A DNA stretch of 64,000 nt from CAZBWS01 sp964495705 (lineage in GTDB: Bacteria > Pseudomonadota > Gammaproteobacteria > HTCC5015): positions 30,357-94,356 of the forward strand of contig CAZBWS010000004.1 in the NCBI GenBank assembly GCA_964495705.1, given 5' to 3'. This document shows positions 43,833-52,884 of the stretch, piece by piece. How positions within the stretch are numbered: position 1 is the first letter of the stretch; each line of letters starts with the position of its first letter. The translations under genes and the position numbers were made by a program. Below the pieces are notes generated by a model. It saw nothing but the letters and a program-made list of their open reading frames with translations, was not told the origin of the DNA and ran no database searches.

Positions 43833-45372
43833 TGATCAAGTAGATGATCTGCTAGCGGGAATGCCCGCTACAGAGGATGACGCCTTTGCACCGCAAGAGC
43901 CTGTATTGCGCCAGCTACCCTACGGCTTTGCCAAGAATAATGGTGTGATTGTCTCCTTTGAAGCTGGCGAGATATTCGTTCAGCACAAGCCGGATGTTGC
44001 CCTTGCTACCTTGATGGAGCTGCGTCGCCGCTATCATAAGACGTTTAAGACTGAAGAGTTGGATGCAGCGCTATTTGATGCGAAGTTAGCGAAGCAGTAC
44101 GAAAACGCGAATAATAATGCCTCTGAGGTGATGGACGAAATGGGGGACAGCTTTGATTTGTCTGCCATTGCTAATGATATGCCTCAGGCTGAAGATCTGC
44201 TGGAGTCTCAGGACGATGCGCCGATTATTCGCTTAATCAATGCCATCCTTACCGAAGCGATTAAGACTGGCGCTTCGGATATCCACATCGAAACCTTTGA
44301 GAGTAATTTAGTGGTACGCTTGCGTGTGGATGGCGTGCTGCGACAGGTGCTGGCTCCGCCGCGCAGCATATCCGCATTAGTAATTTCCCGTATCAAGGTA
44401 ATGGCTGAGCTGGATATTGCTGAAAAGCGCGTTCCACAAGATGGGCGTATTTCATTAAAAATTGCGGGTCGCTCTGTGGATGTGCGTGTGTCCACACTGC
44501 CATCGGGTCACGGTGAACGCATCGTAATGCGTATTCTCGACAAGCAAGCGGGTAAACTGGATCTTGAAGAAATTGGCATGGACCCGGATGTGCTTGAGCG
44601 CTTTAAGCGTTTAATCAATATGCCCCACGGTATTTTGCTGGTCACCGGTCCTACGGGTTCAGGTAAAACGACGACCTTGTATTCGGCTATTAGTGGCTTG
44701 AATGATATGACGCGCAATATCCTCACCGTAGAAGATCCTATTGAGTATTACCTTGATGGCATTGGCCAATCCCAGGTTAATACCAAGGTGGATATGACTT
44801 TCGCTCGAGGCCTGCGCGCGATATTACGCCAAGATCCCGATGTGGTTATGGTGGGTGAGATTCGTGACTTAGAAACTGCCGAAATTGCTGTGCAAGCCAG
44901 TTTAACCGGCCACCTTGTGTTGTCGACCTTACACACCAATACCGCCGTAGGCGCAGTGACACGTTTGCGCGATATGGGGGTAGAGCCTTTCCTGCTTTCA
45001 TCCTCAGTCATTGGTGTGTTGGCTCAGCGCCTGGTGCGAGTACTTTGTCCGACATGTAAAAAACCCCATGAGCCCAGTGACGGGGAGTTGAAAATACTCG
45101 GTTTGTCGGCAGATGAAAAGGCACCTATTATTTATGACCATAAAGGCTGTGAAAATTGTAAATATACTGGCTTTGCAGGTCGTCGCGGTATTTATGAGCT
45201 CATCGAGGTTAATGAAGAAATCCGTCGTATGATTCATGATGGCGCTAGTGAGCAAGATATTGATCAAGCAGCACGCAAGTTGACCCCCAGTATATTTGGC
45301 GATGGCAAGAAGCTGATATTTGATGGTGTGACTTCTATCGATGAAGTGCTCCGCGTAACACAAGAGGTTTAA
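43819..45372 (+). CDS. gspE: type II secretion ATPase GspE
   Basis: 517 residues. ATG at 43819 overlaps the gspD end by 14 bases. Walker A GPTGSGKTTT, Asp box ILTVEDPIEYY, Walker B DPDVVMVGEIRD, His box LVLSTLHTN and the zinc-binding tetracysteine (CPTC...CENC) are all present. Cytoplasmic motor for pseudopilus growth. One ATGCGGATA copy lies inside (SISALV). Confidence 0.97.
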   Translation: MQASSDQVDDLLAGMPATEDDAFAPQEPVLRQLPYGFAKNNGVIVSFEAGEIFVQHKPDVALATLMELRRRYHKTFKTEELDAALFDAKLAKQYENANNNASEVMDEMGDSFDLSAIANDMPQAEDLLESQDDAPIIRLINAILTEAIKTGASDIHIETFESNLVVRLRVDGVLRQVLAPPRSISALVISRIKVMAELDIAEKRVPQDGRISLKIAGRSVDVRVSTLPSGHGERIVMRILDKQAGKLDLEEIGMDPDVLERFKRLINMPHGILLVTGPTGSGKTTTLYSAISGLNDMTRNILTVEDPIEYYLDGIGQSQVNTKVDMTFARGLRAILRQDPDVVMVGEIRDLETAEIAVQASLTGHLVLSTLHTNTAVGAVTRLRDMGVEPFLLSSSVIGVLAQRLVRVLCPTCKKPHEPSDGELKILGLSADEKAPIIYDHKGCENCKYTGFAGRRGIYELIEVNEEIRRMIHDGASEQDIDQAARKLTPSIFGDGKKLIFDGVTSIDEVLRVTQEV

Positions 45373-45377
45373 CCAGG

Positions 45378-46613
45378 GTGGCTGCATTTGAATATGTCGC
45401 CATGGATGCCCGTGGCAAAAATGTTAAAGGGGTTTTAGAGGGCGATAACGCTAGGCAAATACGTCAACAACTGCGCGATAAAGCCTTGACGCCTATGGAG
45501 GTCAATGAGGCTAATAGCTCAGGAACTAAGAGCAAAAATGGCAAGGCCATACCTGCCAAGGCCAAGGTGGGGGGCAAGTTAAGTGCTACCGATTTGACCT
45601 TGCTGACACGCCAGTTAGCGACCTTGGTTAAGTCGGGTATGCCGATCGAGAAAGCCTTGAATTCGGTTAGCCAGCAAACCGATAAGCAAAAAATTAAAAC
45701 CCTTTTATTGGCTATTCGAGCCAAGGTGTTAGAAGGCCATTCCTTGGCTGATGCCTTTGGTCAATTCCCCCATGTGTTTCCAGAGATATACCGTTCCACC
45801 ATCGCCTCTGGTGAAGCTTCAGGCCACTTAGATACTGTGCTGATGCGCCTTGCAGACTATGCCGAACTCCGCCATGAAATGTCTAAAAAGCTGATGGAAA
45901 GCTTAATGTACCCCGTAATTGTGGTATGTATGTCCTTTGCTATTCTTACCTTGCTACTGGCCTTTGTTGTGCCCAAGGTCGTGAGTATCTTTGAATCTAA
46001 TGATGCTCAGCTGCCGGTGCTGACACAGGCGATAATCTTTGCCAGTGATGTGGTACAGAATTATTGGTGGCTATTTTTAATTATTGCGGTGGCCGCTGTA
46101 TTTGGCTGGCAAGTGCTAATGGCCAAAGAGTCACGCCGTTACGCCTATCATCAAATCCTACTAACCTTGCCTTTGCTGGGCAAGATGATTCAAGCCCGTA
46201 ACGCATCTGCCTTTGCGCGTACTCTGGGTATTCTGGTAGGGAGTAGTGTGTCTGTTCTAGAAGCCATGCGGATAGCCTCGGATGTACTGACTAGCTTGCC
46301 GATGAAACAGGCGGTGTTAGATGCGGCGAACCAGGTGAAAGAGGGGGTCGGAATCAGTAAATCACTGGAAGCCACTGGCTACTTCCCCGGCATGATGCTG
46401 CATTTGATTCACTCTGGCGAAGCCAGTGGTAGCTTGGATGAGATGTTAATCAGTGCTGCCGATTATCAAGAAATGGAAGTACAAGCCAAAACCTCTGCTT
46501 TATTGGCTGCCTCCCAGCCCCTGGTGATTGTTTTTTTAGGTGGTTTAGTGATGTTGATTATGATGGGTATATTGATGCCGATCTTCGATATGAATAATTT
46601 AATACAGGCTTAA
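45378..46613 (+). CDS. gspF: type II secretion platform protein GspF
   Basis: 411 residues, GTG start. Two repeated helical cytoplasmic domains (LTLLTRQLATLVKSGMPIEK and the later ASAFARTLGILVGSSVSVLE) and three membrane segments. Inner-membrane platform for the ATPase. Its stop overlaps the convergent rhombosortase end by four bases. Confidence 0.96.
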   Translation: MAAFEYVAMDARGKNVKGVLEGDNARQIRQQLRDKALTPMEVNEANSSGTKSKNGKAIPAKAKVGGKLSATDLTLLTRQLATLVKSGMPIEKALNSVSQQTDKQKIKTLLLAIRAKVLEGHSLADAFGQFPHVFPEIYRSTIASGEASGHLDTVLMRLADYAELRHEMSKKLMESLMYPVIVVCMSFAILTLLLAFVVPKVVSIFESNDAQLPVLTQAIIFASDVVQNYWWLFLIIAVAAVFGWQVLMAKESRRYAYHQILLTLPLLGKMIQARNASAFARTLGILVGSSVSVLEAMRIASDVLTSLPMKQAVLDAANQVKEGVGISKSLEATGYFPGMMLHLIHSGEASGSLDEMLISAADYQEMEVQAKTSALLAASQPLVIVFLGGLVMLIMMGILMPIFDMNNLIQA

Positions 46614-47230
46614 TAGCTTTTAGGTCTGTTAAAGTGCTGGTACAAACTCAATAGTGCCATGCAGATAATGCCGCCAATAGCACCGTAAAAATGGGCGTCC
46701 ACGACCACGTGGCCACCAATGCTTTCCTCAGAACCGGGTAGGGCCCCGTAAAGTTGTTCGTAGATTAATTTCCCAAAAGTTAAGCCGCCTACACTTAGGG
46801 CAAAAAGCTTATCATGGCGTAGTTCACGCCATACTCCCGCACTAATGACGCCGTGCAGCGTGCCAGAAAGCCCTACATACCAAAACAAGTCTTTATTGAG
46901 TAGCTGCACCCCGGTGCTAACAATTAAAGAAGATAACAAAAAAACGCTCAGCCATTCGAGTGTACTTAAGCGCCTTACAAACATTAACCAGAGCAAGCCT
47001 AGGGCGCCCATATTCATCCAGTAGTGAGACCAGTTTAAATGCACGAAATTAGCACTAAGGAAGCGCCAGGGCTCGGTACTATTCACTAAATTGCGGTCGT
47101 AGCGTAAGGTGTTTTCCAAGCCTAATAGTTGCAGTATTCCACAGCACAGTGCGATGGTTAAGGCTAGCCAATAGGTCGTGAAGAACTCGTTCACAGAAGA
47201 GACGTTGAGGATTTTTTTTAATAATTGCAT
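46610..47230 (-). CDS. rrtA: rhombosortase
   Basis: 206 residues and about six membrane segments; a rhomboid-type serine protease with Ser122 in VGLSGTLHG and His180 in VVVDAHFYGA. The GLSG-LHG pattern and short length fit rhombosortase (TIGR03902-type), predicted to cut GlyGly-CTERM sorting tags from surface proteins exported by the type II system. It is antisense between gspF and gspG, which splits the otherwise collinear locus. No GlyGly-CTERM substrate is seen among the proteins here. Confidence 0.85.
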   Translation of the reverse strand: MQLLKKILNVSSVNEFFTTYWLALTIALCCGILQLLGLENTLRYDRNLVNSTEPWRFLSANFVHLNWSHYWMNMGALGLLWLMFVRRLSTLEWLSVFLLSSLIVSTGVQLLNKDLFWYVGLSGTLHGVISAGVWRELRHDKLFALSVGGLTFGKLIYEQLYGALPGSEESIGGHVVVDAHFYGAIGGIICMALLSLYQHFNRPKSY

Positions 47231-47324
47231 AGACTAGTTTTTGCGGAACCTGGTGAATGACGCGCTGTCATAAGCATGCCATAATATGAACATATTACTA
47301 TGCAATACCAACAGGAGTAAATCT

Positions 47325-47762
47325 GTGCGCTTACCCTCACAAACACATACATCTAAGCAACAAGGCTTCACGCTGATTGAAGTGATGATCGCTATTACTA
47401 TTATTGCCATTATGGCTGCGACGGTTGGACCAAAACTATTTGGTAATATCGGCACGGCACAGAAGACTAAAGCCCAGTCTGATTTAGCGGCTATCGCTTC
47501 GGCACTAGACCTTTATAAATTGGCTAACTTTGATTACCCCACTACTGACCAAGGTTTACAAGCTTTGGTATCTAAACCCTCCGGTAGCCCTGAACCCCAG
47601 AACTGGAATCAGCAACTGAGCAAAATGCCTAAAGATCCATGGAAACGTGAGTATCAATACCTAAGCCCAGGTGAAAATGGTGACTACGACCTGTACTCCT
47701 TTGGTAAAGACGGCCGCCCTGGCGGCGAAGGTGAGAACGCCGACATTACCAACTGGGAATAA
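47325..47762 (+). CDS. gspG: major pseudopilin GspG
   Basis: 145 residues. Type IV prepilin motif KQQGFTLIEVMIAITI with the cleavage Gly and Glu+5. C-terminal DPWKREYQY and DGRPGGEGENADI form the calcium-binding end. GTG at 47325 has AGGAG seven bases upstream; the in-frame ATG at 47286 would add 13 residues and lacks this site. Confidence 0.95.
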   Translation: MRLPSQTHTSKQQGFTLIEVMIAITIIAIMAATVGPKLFGNIGTAQKTKAQSDLAAIASALDLYKLANFDYPTTDQGLQALVSKPSGSPEPQNWNQQLSKMPKDPWKREYQYLSPGENGDYDLYSFGKDGRPGGEGENADITNWE

Positions 47763-47772
47763 AACCTAGTTC

Positions 47773-48033
47773 ATGCCTTTATTTCAATACCAGCAAAGCC
47801 GCAATCGCGGCTTTACTTTATTAGAGTTACTTATTGTCATGGTAATCGTTGCCCTGATGGTAACCATGGTGGTGCTGAGTGTTAATTTAGGCAGAGGGGA
47901 TTCTGCGTTGAAGGACTCGGCACGGCGTTTACATGCGATTATGCAGCTGGCTAGTGAAGAGGCGATTTTGTTTAATAAATCGCTAGGCGTGAAGTTTGAA
48001 GAAGATGAATATAGTTTTTATGAGTTAGTGGAA
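47773..48033 (+). CDS. gspH: minor pseudopilin GspH, 3' part lost in assembly gap
   Basis: 87 residues before the N run. Prepilin motif RGFTLLELLIVMVIVA, then LKDSARRLHAIMQLASEEAI, fit GspH. The rest lies in a gap of unknown true length. Confidence 0.9.
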
Positions 48034-48133
48034 NNNNNNNNNNNNNNNNNNNNNNNNNNNNNNNNNNNNNNNNNNNNNNNNNNNNNNNNNNNNNNNNNNN
48101 NNNNNNNNNNNNNNNNNNNNNNNNNNNNNNNNN
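48034..48133. other. assembly gap (100 N)
   Basis: Exactly 100 N, the conventional placeholder for a gap of unknown size. It holds the end of gspH and the start of gspI. Confidence 0.99.
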
Positions 48134-48595
48134 GGCTTTACTCTTATTGAAGTGGTCATTGCGATGACTATTGTTGCTATAGCTATGGTAGCGCTCATTG
48201 AGGCGACGGGCACCTATGTAAAAAACACGGCTTTCCTGCGTGATAAAGTCATTGCCCACTGGGTGGCTAGTAATGCCTTAAATGAATTGTTATTAGCTGA
48301 GGGTTTTCCAAGTAAAGGTGATAAGCAGGGTGATGAAACCATGGGCGGGAAAAAATGGGTTTGGAAAAGTAAAGTTCAGGAGACTTCAGATAAACAATTT
48401 AGAGAATTAGAAGTTAAAGTGTTTAAAGGTGATGAGAAAAGTTCTCTCTCCACACTGGTGACTTATGTTAGCAATGCATTAACACTGTGTGAAAAAGCTA
48501 ACTCGCAACAAGTTGCTTGTCAGGATTGGGCTGCTAATGGTTCATCTGGCAACTCAAGTACGGCTAATTCATCGAGTAATAATAATGCCAATTAA
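48134..48595 (+). CDS. gspI: minor pseudopilin GspI, 5' end lost in assembly gap
   Basis: The visible part begins GFTLIEVVIAMTIVA at the prepilin site, directly after the gap. The conserved FLRDKVIAHWVASNALNELLLAE is present. The C-terminus is a long Ser/Asn-rich tail, unusual for GspI. It overlaps gspJ by 11 bases. Confidence 0.92.
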   Translation, partial: GFTLIEVVIAMTIVAIAMVALIEATGTYVKNTAFLRDKVIAHWVASNALNELLLAEGFPSKGDKQGDETMGGKKWVWKSKVQETSDKQFRELEVKVFKGDEKSSLSTLVTYVSNALTLCEKANSQQVACQDWAANGSSGNSSTANSSSNNNAN

Positions 48596-49253
48596 GCGTC
48601 CACATCAGCATGGCTTTACCTTGATCGAAATGCTGGTGGCCGTATTGATGATCGCTATTCTCTTTACTATGGTCTTTAGTGCCATTGACAGTGCCACAGA
48701 CTCTCGTCAAGCCACTATAGATGCTGGTAAGCGTTTGTCTGACTTGCAGCGAGCTTTTATTTGGATGGATCAAGATATCAATCAATTGATCGACAGGCCT
48801 ATACGTAATAGCTATGGCGATAATGAAAATGCTTTAGTACACACGGATCAAACCGATGGCCGTATACTAGAATTTAGCCGAGGCGGCTGGCCAAACCCAC
48901 TAGAATTAGATCGCTCTGATATTGTACGTGTGGCCTATGAGTTAGAACCTGATGAAAAGGCCAATAGTAAAAACCCCGAGTCAGAAGTTTACAATCTATA
49001 TCGCAGTTATTGGCGCGATGCTGATCGCAGTTTAGATGAGCCTACGCGCAAACGCCGTATTGCCCAAGGTGTTACGAGTTTTAGTCCCCGTTTTATGGAT
49101 GATGAAAAAAATTGGCAGGAAAGTTGGCCGCCTTTAAACCAAGCTACTGGCGGCGCTGTAGGGGTGCCTCGAGCTATAGAATTAGAGTTGGAGCTGCAGG
49201 GCTGGGGTAAGATTCGCCGCGTATTTAGAGTGGTCGCTGCCCATGGTTTATAA
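48585..49253 (+). CDS. gspJ: minor pseudopilin GspJ
   Basis: 222 residues from ATG at 48585. Prepilin motif HGFTLIEMLVAVLMIAI; RQATIDAGKRLSDLQRAFIW and GVTSFSPRFMDD fit GspJ. The open frame runs further upstream, but this start gives a normal short leader. It overlaps gspI and gspK. Confidence 0.93.
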   Translation: MPIKRPHQHGFTLIEMLVAVLMIAILFTMVFSAIDSATDSRQATIDAGKRLSDLQRAFIWMDQDINQLIDRPIRNSYGDNENALVHTDQTDGRILEFSRGGWPNPLELDRSDIVRVAYELEPDEKANSKNPESEVYNLYRSYWRDADRSLDEPTRKRRIAQGVTSFSPRFMDDEKNWQESWPPLNQATGGAVGVPRAIELELELQGWGKIRRVFRVVAAHGL

Positions 49254-50128
49254 GAGCATGCGTCGCCAAAGTGGAGTTGCGTTGATTATGGCTGTAGTGT
49301 CTGTGGCCATTATTTCGATCATTGCCGTAGCCATGTCTTCTGAGCAAACTTTGCTGATTCGTCGTATTCAAAATACTATTTTGGTGGATANNNNNNNNNN
49401 NNNNNNNNNNNNNNNNNNNNNNNNNNNNNNNNNNNNNNNNNNNNNNNNNNNNNNNNNNNNNNNNNNNNNNNNNNNNNNNNNNNNNNNNNNCTATTGGCAT
49501 GGCTACGTTTGAAAATTTAATTTCGCAAGTGGGCGTACCGCAAAGTTTAAGAGGTGGACTTGCCGCGTCTGTTTCAGACTGGGTTGACCCTGATCAGCAA
49601 GAACTAGCCAATGGTGCTGAAGACAGTTATTACCAAACACTGGAAAAGCCTTATCTAGCGGCGAATCAAATTTTTAAAAGTGTCGAAGAACTGCGCTTGG
49701 TAAGAGGCTTTAATGAAATAGTTCCCCTACCGAATAATGAAGAAAAAACTGTGTTTGAATTGCTGGAAGAGCACTTAGTGGTGTTACCTACGCAAACGGC
49801 TTTGAATGTGAATACTGCTACAGAAACCATTTTATTAGCAAGTTTCCCCCACTTAAATGCCAATCAAGCTGCTGAGCTGGTAGAAAGAGCAAAAGAAGAC
49901 CCACCTTTTTCTTCAGCAAGTGATTTTACCGGGCATAGCGCTAATCAGCCACAAAACGGTCAATCGATAGACTGGAATGATTATCTTCCCGTCGATGTAC
50001 GCTCCGAGTATTTTTCGGTCAATTTAACGGTATCGCTTGGTGGAATAGACACACCATTATATAGTGTGCTGAGAAGAAATTTGGACGATGGCAAAGTACA
50101 CGTCGTCCGCAGGCAACGAGGCAAATAG
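49243..50128 (+). CDS. gspK: minor pseudopilin GspK, interrupted by assembly gap
   Basis: The first 49 residues (RRQSGVALIMAVVSVAIISI, prepilin-like, no Glu+5 as usual for GspK) precede the gap; 49491-50128 resumes with ATFENLISQVGV and SVSDWVDPDQQE, then ALNVNTATETILLASFPHL and the C-terminal RRQRGK. The phase across the gap cannot be checked. Pilus-tip protein. Confidence 0.9.
49391..49490. other. assembly gap (100 N) inside gspK
   Basis: Exactly 100 N, a placeholder for unknown length. Roughly 60-80 GspK residues are expected to be missing, judged from usual family length. Confidence 0.99.
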
Positions 50129-50129
50129 A

Positions 50130-51314
50130 GTGGCAGATAAATTTATTATCTACCTGGGACATAGGGGGGAAGCTGTGCAGTGGGCAGTGGCCAACCCCAG
50201 TACCCATGCAGTGTTAGAAGAGGGCAGCGGTAGCTTAGAGCAAGCCGCAGAGGTTGCCCATGGACGCCGCGTGGTGGCCTTGGTGCCCAGTGATGAAGTG
50301 TTTCTAACACAGGTTAGTGTGCCCTCGCGCAATCCGAGTAAGGTGCGTATTGCTATACCTAACTTGTTAGAAGAGTCCCTATCTGACGATATAGATAATT
50401 TACATTTCTCTATAGGCACGCATCACGAAGGGGGTGTCTACCCCGTTGTGATTATGTCTAAGCAACGCATTGAGTATTACCAACACATATTGGCTGAGGC
50501 GGGTATACGGGTAGAAAAGCTCATGCCCAGTGTATTGGCCTTACCCTATGCGGATAAGCACTGGAGTGTTTTGCAAGAAGGGGATGAAGTTGTTGTGCGT
50601 GAGTCCGAATATATCGGCTTTTCCTGCGCTCCTGGTAATTTACAGCTATTTTTTAAGCAAGCCTTACAGGGCTTGGATGATACGGATATGCCCGTAGTGC
50701 ATACGTTCCAAGATTTTGTTGATATTCCCGATAGCTTGGGAATAGAGGTCGAGCAGCAACAGGCGGTCAGCTTAATGCATGTATTCGCTGGAGGTATAGA
50801 GCAAGGCTTGGTAATTAACTTGCTGCAGGGAGAGTATAAACCTCTGCGCAAGGAGAACGCTTCTTGGAATAAATGGCGTAGAACGGCAGTGCTGGCGAGT
50901 TTATTATGCGTGCTGTGGTTGGGCTTGACCTTTAATGAAGCCTATAAATTGAAACTTGCTAATGAACGCCTGACCACTGAGATCCATCAAATTTACAGTC
51001 AAGCTTTCCCCGGTTCACGTATTGTTAACCCTCGTGCGCAAATGAAGCAAAAGCTCGCCAGCCTAAAAGGTGCGAGCTCTACTAGCGGTAGCGGAGATTT
51101 CTTAGCCGCACTCAATAAAGTCTCGGCGAGCATAAATGGATCAGATGATATTTCGCTTAAAGGTCTGTCTTATCGCAAGGGCATGCTAGATTTTGATGTG
51201 CAAGTAAAAGATTTAAAGAGTTTGGAAGTATTGCGCGGCACCTTGCCAGGCTCTGAAGTGCTGACAGCTAAGTCAGAAGATGGTGTGGTTAACGGCAGGA
51301 TTAGGGTGAAATAA
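50130..51314 (+). CDS. gspL: type II secretion protein GspL
   Basis: 394 residues from GTG at 50130, one base after the gspK stop. An actin-like cytoplasmic domain comes first, a membrane helix at about 255-275 (AVLASLLCVLWLGLTF), and a ferredoxin-like periplasmic end. It links GspE to the envelope. The ATG 14 codons earlier lies inside gspK and is less likely. Confidence 0.92.
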   Translation: MADKFIIYLGHRGEAVQWAVANPSTHAVLEEGSGSLEQAAEVAHGRRVVALVPSDEVFLTQVSVPSRNPSKVRIAIPNLLEESLSDDIDNLHFSIGTHHEGGVYPVVIMSKQRIEYYQHILAEAGIRVEKLMPSVLALPYADKHWSVLQEGDEVVVRESEYIGFSCAPGNLQLFFKQALQGLDDTDMPVVHTFQDFVDIPDSLGIEVEQQQAVSLMHVFAGGIEQGLVINLLQGEYKPLRKENASWNKWRRTAVLASLLCVLWLGLTFNEAYKLKLANERLTTEIHQIYSQAFPGSRIVNPRAQMKQKLASLKGASSTSGSGDFLAALNKVSASINGSDDISLKGLSYRKGMLDFDVQVKDLKSLEVLRGTLPGSEVLTAKSEDGVVNGRIRVK

Positions 51315-51799
51315 TGTTGAGAGATTTTTTAGCCAAATACTCACAACGGGATCAAGCTGTGATCATTGTCATGGGAGTCATTGTTGTTTTGTGGCTATCT
51401 TACTTACTAGTGTTTGACCCACTATTGAGTTTGAAAAGCCAAAATCAAGATGACTATCTAGCCAATCAAGAGCTTTTGCAGTGGATGAAAGGATCCTCTG
51501 CAGAAGTACAAGCACTCGGTGGTAGTTCTATAGGGCGTAAAAGCGGTTCGGGCAGTAGCGCCGTAGTGGTGGTTGAGTCTGCTTTGCAGCAAAGCGGGCT
51601 AACTGCCCCTAAGCGTATCGAGCCAGACGGTAATAATAAGGCTGTGGTGCAATACGATAATGTAGATTTCGATAAGTTAATGCGCGCACTGGATCGTTTA
51701 CAGCATAGTTACGGCATTGTTGTGAGTCAGTCCAACATTAATAAAATACAAACGCTGGGCCAAGTCTCTGCACTATTAAACTTAGAGCGACCACAGTAA
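51314..51799 (+). CDS. gspM: type II secretion protein GspM
   Basis: 161 residues: short cytoplasmic start, membrane segment at about 18-38, periplasmic ferredoxin-like domain. Start overlaps the gspL stop by one base, end overlaps gspN by one base. Confidence 0.92.
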   Translation: MLRDFLAKYSQRDQAVIIVMGVIVVLWLSYLLVFDPLLSLKSQNQDDYLANQELLQWMKGSSAEVQALGGSSIGRKSGSGSSAVVVVESALQQSGLTAPKRIEPDGNNKAVVQYDNVDFDKLMRALDRLQHSYGIVVSQSNINKIQTLGQVSALLNLERPQ

Positions 51800-52557
51800 T
51801 GAAAAAATTAATTTTCTTATTTATTGTGGCTTTGATGTTGGGTGTATTGGTGAAAGTGCCTATTGCTGTGTTGATTGATGAGGGGCGCTTGGGGCCGGCG
51901 ATGGTCTATGGCGCGCAAGGCACTATTTGGTCTGGGCGTGCTAGCCTCGTGCGTGTCAACGGTATTGATATTATGTCTCCACGCTGGTCCTTAAAGCCTT
52001 TGTATTTGCTGCTAGGTAAGGCTAAAGCGTCTATAGAGTTTGGCTATTTAGAGGGCAAGGCAGCAGGAGATGTCAGTATCAGTCTTGGCCAAAATGTACA
52101 CCTAAGTGAGTTTGAGTTTAATGTTGCCGCAGATCAGTTGACCCAACAGTTTGCCAATGGCTTCGTCGGTTTAGAAGGTGACCTGAGTGTGCAGCTTGAT
52201 AGCTTGGATTATCAATTCGGTGAGACGTTTATACAGGGCCTTAGCGGTTATGTGGGTTGGCAAAAATCAGGGGTGGCTTATCCCTTGTCGGGAAGTTTTG
52301 GCAATATTTCGATTATCCTGAGTCAAGATGAAGAGTCTGATTTGTTACAAGCGGAGGCGAGTAACCAAGGCGGTGAGGTCTCTATCGATGGCCGTGCGAC
52401 ACTGGGGGCTAGTCTAGCCTATTCGGTAGATGCAGTACTCAAGCCCAATGCAAATATCTCTGAAGCCTTGGCTGACACCTTGGCAGCGGCACTGCGTAAA
52501 AATGCCGATGGTACCTTTCACTTTAAACGCAAGGGTTCTTTAGATCAGTTGCGTTGA
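51799..52557 (+). CDS. gspN: type II secretion protein GspN
   Basis: 252 residues with an N-terminal membrane anchor (KKLIFLFIVALMLGVLV) and a beta-rich periplasmic region with YGAQGTIWSGRA, typical for GspN. Last gene of the locus; no gspO prepilin peptidase is present, so PilD must come from elsewhere. A strong hairpin follows. Confidence 0.9.
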   Translation: MKKLIFLFIVALMLGVLVKVPIAVLIDEGRLGPAMVYGAQGTIWSGRASLVRVNGIDIMSPRWSLKPLYLLLGKAKASIEFGYLEGKAAGDVSISLGQNVHLSEFEFNVAADQLTQQFANGFVGLEGDLSVQLDSLDYQFGETFIQGLSGYVGWQKSGVAYPLSGSFGNISIILSQDEESDLLQAEASNQGGEVSIDGRATLGASLAYSVDAVLKPNANISEALADTLAAALRKNADGTFHFKRKGSLDQLR

Positions 52558-52576
52558 GTCATTATCATAAGAGCAT

Positions 52577-52610
52577 AAAAAAAGGCGAACCATAAGGTTC
52601 GCCTTTTTTA
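52577..52610. terminator. bidirectional terminator, gspN and tRNA-Lys
   Basis: 8-bp stem GGCGAACC/GGTTCGCC with ATAA loop, A7 on the left and T6 on the right. It ends gspN on plus and the tRNA on minus. Confidence 0.92.
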
Positions 52611-52617
52611 GTATTAA

Positions 52618-52693
52618 TGGTGGGTCGTGAGCGACTCGAACGCTCGACCAATTGGTTAAAAGCCAACTGCTCTACCAACTGAGCTAACGACCC
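52618..52693 (-). tRNA. tRNA-Lys (UUU)
   Basis: On the minus strand the 76-base gene folds as a full cloverleaf: acceptor GGGTCGT/ACGACCC, D-arm with AGCTCAGTTGGTAGAGC, anticodon loop CTTTTAA (anticodon TTT), T-loop TTCGAGTC, discriminator A and encoded CCA. Confidence 0.97.
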
Positions 52694-52719
52694 ACAGCAG
52701 GTCTCTTTCGAGGACGCGA

Positions 52720-52748
52720 ATAATACCTAAAGCCCCCATTCTGCACAA
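52720..52748 (-). promoter_or_regulatory. candidate tRNA-Lys promoter
   Basis: Reading the minus strand: TTGTGC (52748-52743), 17 bases, then TATTAT (52725-52720), followed by a GC-rich TCGCGTCC discriminator of the kind seen on stringently controlled stable-RNA promoters. It lies about 27 bases before the tRNA. Confidence 0.6.
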
Positions 52749-52884
52749 GGCTTTTAAGCTGTTCAATTCTAACTATTTTAATCTATTGATGATTGAGACT
52801 AAAAGCGTTTGAAAAGCATATGATTTTTACGCCTGATAGGCTAAGGTTTAATGCATATTATTTAGCTAAGCCCTTGGAGGGAGC

